Below, piece by piece: positions 5,341-8,051 of a stretch of 8,051 bases of DNA (its first letter is position 1; every line of letters starts with the position of its first letter). The position numbers and the translations under genes are program-made. The stretch comes from Thiomicrorhabdus sp034722175 (lineage in GTDB: Bacteria > Pseudomonadota > Gammaproteobacteria > Thiomicrospirales > Thiomicrospiraceae): positions 1-8,051 of the forward strand of contig JAYENR010000189.1 of assembly GCA_034722175.1 (NCBI GenBank), in the 5' to 3' direction. Under the pieces are notes generated by a model, which did no database searches, was not told where the DNA came from, and saw only the letters and a list, made by a program, of their open reading frames with translations.

Positions 5341-8051
5341 ACTTGGTTAAGCTTTCGTTAAAGCGTCCCGTTTTTGCATGGATGATGAGTCTACTCATTG
5401 TGGTGTTTGGTTGGATGAGCTTTGAGCGAATTGGTTTAGACCGTTACCCTTCTGTTGAGTTTCCAATGGTGGCGGTAAGTACCGTGATGTTGGGGGCAAA
5501 CCCTGAAATTATTGATGCCAGTGTTACAAGAGTGATTGAGTCACAGGTCAATGCCATTCCGGGGGTGGAGCATATTCAATCTAAGTCGGCACCGGGTATT
5601 TCTCAAGTCTATTTGACCTTCCGTCTAGAAAAAGACATCGATGTCGCTTTTAACGAAGTGCAGGCAAAAGTGAATCAAGTCCTTAATTTGTTGCCCAATG
5701 ATATAAAAACCCCACAAGTGGCTAAGGTTGAAGCAGGCGGTGCGCCGGTCATTTGGTTAGCGTTAGAGGGCAATCGTACTCTGCAGCAATTGAATGAAAT
5801 TGCCCGTAACCAAATTAAACGTCACTTAGAGAACATTGAGGGTGTCGGTCAGGTTGTTTTAGGTGGTGAGCAAAAACGGACGATTCGTATCGATCTGGAT
5901 ATTGATCGCTTGAATGCATACGGTTTAAGTGTGCTGGAAGTGATGGCCGCAATTGAGCATGAACACTTTCAGCTACCAGGTGGGTTTTTAACGCATGGTG
6001 AGCAGGAGTATCTGATTAAGCTGGATGCAGAATTTCATCGAATTGAAGCCTTAAAAACTCTTCCGGTTGCTAAACGGGGTAACAGTGTTGTGCAGTTGCA
6101 AGATGTGGCTAAGGTGATTGACGGCTTAGCAGACAAACGCAAATTAGCGCATTTTCAGGGCAACTCAACCGTGGGTATTGGCTTAATTAAGGTATCAGGA
6201 AGCAATACGGTGGATATTGTGAAAGAGGCCAAGTTACGTTTGGAACGTGATATTTTGCCGAATTTAGATCCTGGTGTGCAGTTGCGTGTGGCGAGTGACG
6301 ATGCCAGTTTTATTCAGCAGATTTTAGAGTCGATGAAAGAGCATCTGTGGTTAGGCACGCTATTAACCGCATTTGTGATGTGGCTTTTTCTAAAAAATAT
6401 TCGAGCCACGGCTATTATCTCGTTATCGATTCCGGTGTCTTTATTGGGGGCGGTTGCGGTGATGTACTTCTCAGGCTTCACGTTTAATACCATGACGTTA
6501 TTAGCCCTGTTGTTGCTGATTGGAATTGTGGTGGATGATGCGATTGTGGTGTTAGAGAACATTCACCGCTTGGCTGAAACCGAAGATATCTCTATGCAAG
6601 AAGCGGCGTTAAAAGGCACACAACAGGTTCAGTTTGCGGTGATTGCGGCTTCTTTAACGTTGGTCTCAATTTTTGTTGCTGTGATCTTTATGGACGGGAT
6701 TATCGGTCGATTCTTTAAAGAGTTTGGCGTGGTGGTCACCATTGGAATATTGGTCTCCTTATGGGTCTCTTTGACCTTGATTCCAGTCTTGAGCGCCCGT
6801 TATTTAAAGGTCGAAAAACAAGCTAATAAACGTTATCAGACGTTAGAAAATGCTTTTCAGAAGGTTGAAAAAACCTACCAGGCCTGCTTAGTTAAAGCGT
6901 TGGATAATCGTCGTAAAACCTTAGTTTGGATGGGGGTGATTGTGGTGCCGTGCTTTCTATTGGTGACGCAATTAGGCTCCAGTTTTATGCCTAAACAAGA
7001 TCAGGGGCAGTTTATTGTCAATTTTAAAACGCCCTTAGGGTCGAGTTTGCTTTATACCGAAAAACGCCTGCTTGATATTGAAGAAATTTTGCAGAACACG
7101 CCTAGTATTGCGGGCGTATTTTCGAGTATCGGTACCGGTGAAGCGGGCCAAGTTAATGAGGGGCGTATTGTGGTGCGTCTGGTTGACATTCATCAGCGTG
7201 AACAACATATGAAGGAGATCATGCAAAACCTCTCTGAAAAACTGAATAAACTGGCTGGGGTTAAGGCGTTTGTTTCGCCACAACCGATGATCAGTGGTCA
7301 ACGAGGTGAGCCGTTCCGTTTTGTGATCCAAGGCCCAGATTTAAAGCAAGTGTCGGATTACAGTGAGATCTTAATGGCTCGTTTACAGCAATACCCCGAG
7401 TTGGGTGAGTTGGATTTAGATCTGCAGATGGCACTGCCGCAAGCGAATTTTGAAGTGGATCGTCAAAAAGCTTCATTGTTAGGTTTGAACTCAGAATCGG
7501 TGGCACAGGCAATTAATGTGTTAGCAGGTGGAGTGAACCTTGCTAAATTTAGTGAGCAGAATCAAATAGGTGAACGTTATGACGTGCAGTTAAAGGCCGT
7601 ACAAGGCCAGTTAACGCAGGTTAAGGATCTGTCGAAGATTTTTATTAAGTCGAACAGTGGGCAACTGATTTCTTTGGATACAGTCGCACAGATGGTCACA
7701 AAACCTTCTCCTGCGGTGGTGCCGCGTTACGACTTGGACTATTCGAGTATGTTTTTTAGCACGCCAAGTATCAGTTTAAGTAAAGCGATTGAAATTTTGA
7801 ATCTGGAGTCAGCCGATCTATTACCAGCGGGTTATACGATTAAAATGACGGGGCAGGCGGAGGAGTTAAAGAAGACCTCTCACTATATGCTGATTGGTTT
7901 GCTGTTGTCATTGTTACTGGTTTATATGGTGTTGGCGAGCCAATTTAATGCATTTGTTCAGCTGCTTATTATTATGTTGGCGCAACCCTTGGCGATTGCA
8001 GGTGGCCTCTTGGCACTCTGGATTACAGGGTTGTCGCTTAATATTTTCTCG
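5337..8051 (+). CDS. RND efflux permease, HAE1 family (3' end outside window)
   Basis: This inner-membrane, proton-driven transporter starts at ATG 5337, overlapping the adaptor stop (ATGA), and stays open for 905 codons to the window edge. Family members have about 1030 residues, so roughly 120 are missing. It begins MNLVKLSLKRPVFAWMM, with the first helix at about 13-31. The large porter loop contains NAIPGVEHIQSKSAPGIS and GVGQVVLGG. Helices 2-6 lie at about 337-353, 359-380, 386-408, 433-453 and 464-492. Helix 4 holds the proton-relay pair D400-D401 in GIVVDDAIVVLENIHR, equivalent to AcrB D407/D408. Helix 7 (about 529-547) is followed by GSSFMPKQDQGQF, and helices 8 and 9 lie near 851-870 and 877-899. 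The partner Lys of helix 10 is beyond the edge. With its adaptor it should export hydrophobic or toxic compounds. No outer-membrane channel gene is present, so a shared TolC-like protein or a gene further right is expected. Confidence 0.93.
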   Translation, partial: MNLVKLSLKRPVFAWMMSLLIVVFGWMSFERIGLDRYPSVEFPMVAVSTVMLGANPEIIDASVTRVIESQVNAIPGVEHIQSKSAPGISQVYLTFRLEKDIDVAFNEVQAKVNQVLNLLPNDIKTPQVAKVEAGGAPVIWLALEGNRTLQQLNEIARNQIKRHLENIEGVGQVVLGGEQKRTIRIDLDIDRLNAYGLSVLEVMAAIEHEHFQLPGGFLTHGEQEYLIKLDAEFHRIEALKTLPVAKRGNSVVQLQDVAKVIDGLADKRKLAHFQGNSTVGIGLIKVSGSNTVDIVKEAKLRLERDILPNLDPGVQLRVASDDASFIQQILESMKEHLWLGTLLTAFVMWLFLKNIRATAIISLSIPVSLLGAVAVMYFSGFTFNTMTLLALLLLIGIVVDDAIVVLENIHRLAETEDISMQEAALKGTQQVQFAVIAASLTLVSIFVAVIFMDGIIGRFFKEFGVVVTIGILVSLWVSLTLIPVLSARYLKVEKQANKRYQTLENAFQKVEKTYQACLVKALDNRRKTLVWMGVIVVPCFLLVTQLGSSFMPKQDQGQFIVNFKTPLGSSLLYTEKRLLDIEEILQNTPSIAGVFSSIGTGEAGQVNEGRIVVRLVDIHQREQHMKEIMQNLSEKLNKLAGVKAFVSPQPMISGQRGEPFRFVIQGPDLKQVSDYSEILMARLQQYPELGELDLDLQMALPQANFEVDRQKASLLGLNSESVAQAINVLAGGVNLAKFSEQNQIGERYDVQLKAVQGQLTQVKDLSKIFIKSNSGQLISLDTVAQMVTKPSPAVVPRYDLDYSSMFFSTPSISLSKAIEILNLESADLLPAGYTIKMTGQAEELKKTSHYMLIGLLLSLLLVYMVLASQFNAFVQLLIIMLAQPLAIAGGLLALWITGLSLNIFS

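Noticed and set aside
4964..5398. Minus-strand 144-residue ORF across the adaptor-permease junction, and similar antisense ORFs at 6314-6562 and 7035-7512
   Set aside because: They lie opposite strongly supported coding sequence, have no family resemblance, and are ordinary shadow frames.

Overview
The window looks like chromosomal DNA of a fairly AT-rich, probably marine gammaproteobacterium. This rests on protein family content (a LapA-type retention module and a tripartite RND efflux pair) and base composition, not on a marker gene, so the genus is not assigned.

Layout. Positions 1-340 hold no convincing gene, only two very short candidate ORFs and a possible terminator. Positions 341-4056 are a minus-strand, operon-like block read from 4056 down to 341. 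Its first gene is a secreted, LapA-like surface or periplasm-tethered protein. It has an N-terminal retention module with a TAAG protease site, a Pro/Glu repeat spacer, a Gly/Asp/Lys-rich linker and a beta-sandwich domain. It then meets an in-frame TAA (2464-2466), and the same frame stays open for another 253 codons. That second part completes the beta-sandwich, carries a 15-residue tandem repeat and ends in a region resembling type I secretion C-terminal targets. The final stop overlaps by one base (TAATG) the start of a Ser/Thr protein kinase with C-terminal Sel1-like repeats. Positions 4057-4281 are a divergent intergenic region. Positions 4282-8051 are a plus-strand operon: an RND periplasmic adaptor whose stop overlaps (ATGA) the start of an HAE1-type RND permease, which runs off the right edge after 905 codons.

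How the genes may work together. The adaptor and permease form the inner-membrane and periplasmic parts of an efflux pump; no outer-membrane channel is in the window. The minus-strand block pairs an unusually small retention-module protein with a cytoplasmic eukaryotic-like kinase, and the tight overlap suggests linked expression. No lapG, lapD or type I secretion genes are in the window, so secretion and cleavage partners would have to be encoded elsewhere.

The main points of interest are the in-frame stop that splits the retention-module protein, its small repeat-rich architecture, and its translational overlap with an SLR-kinase that has non-canonical HTD and DFT motifs.
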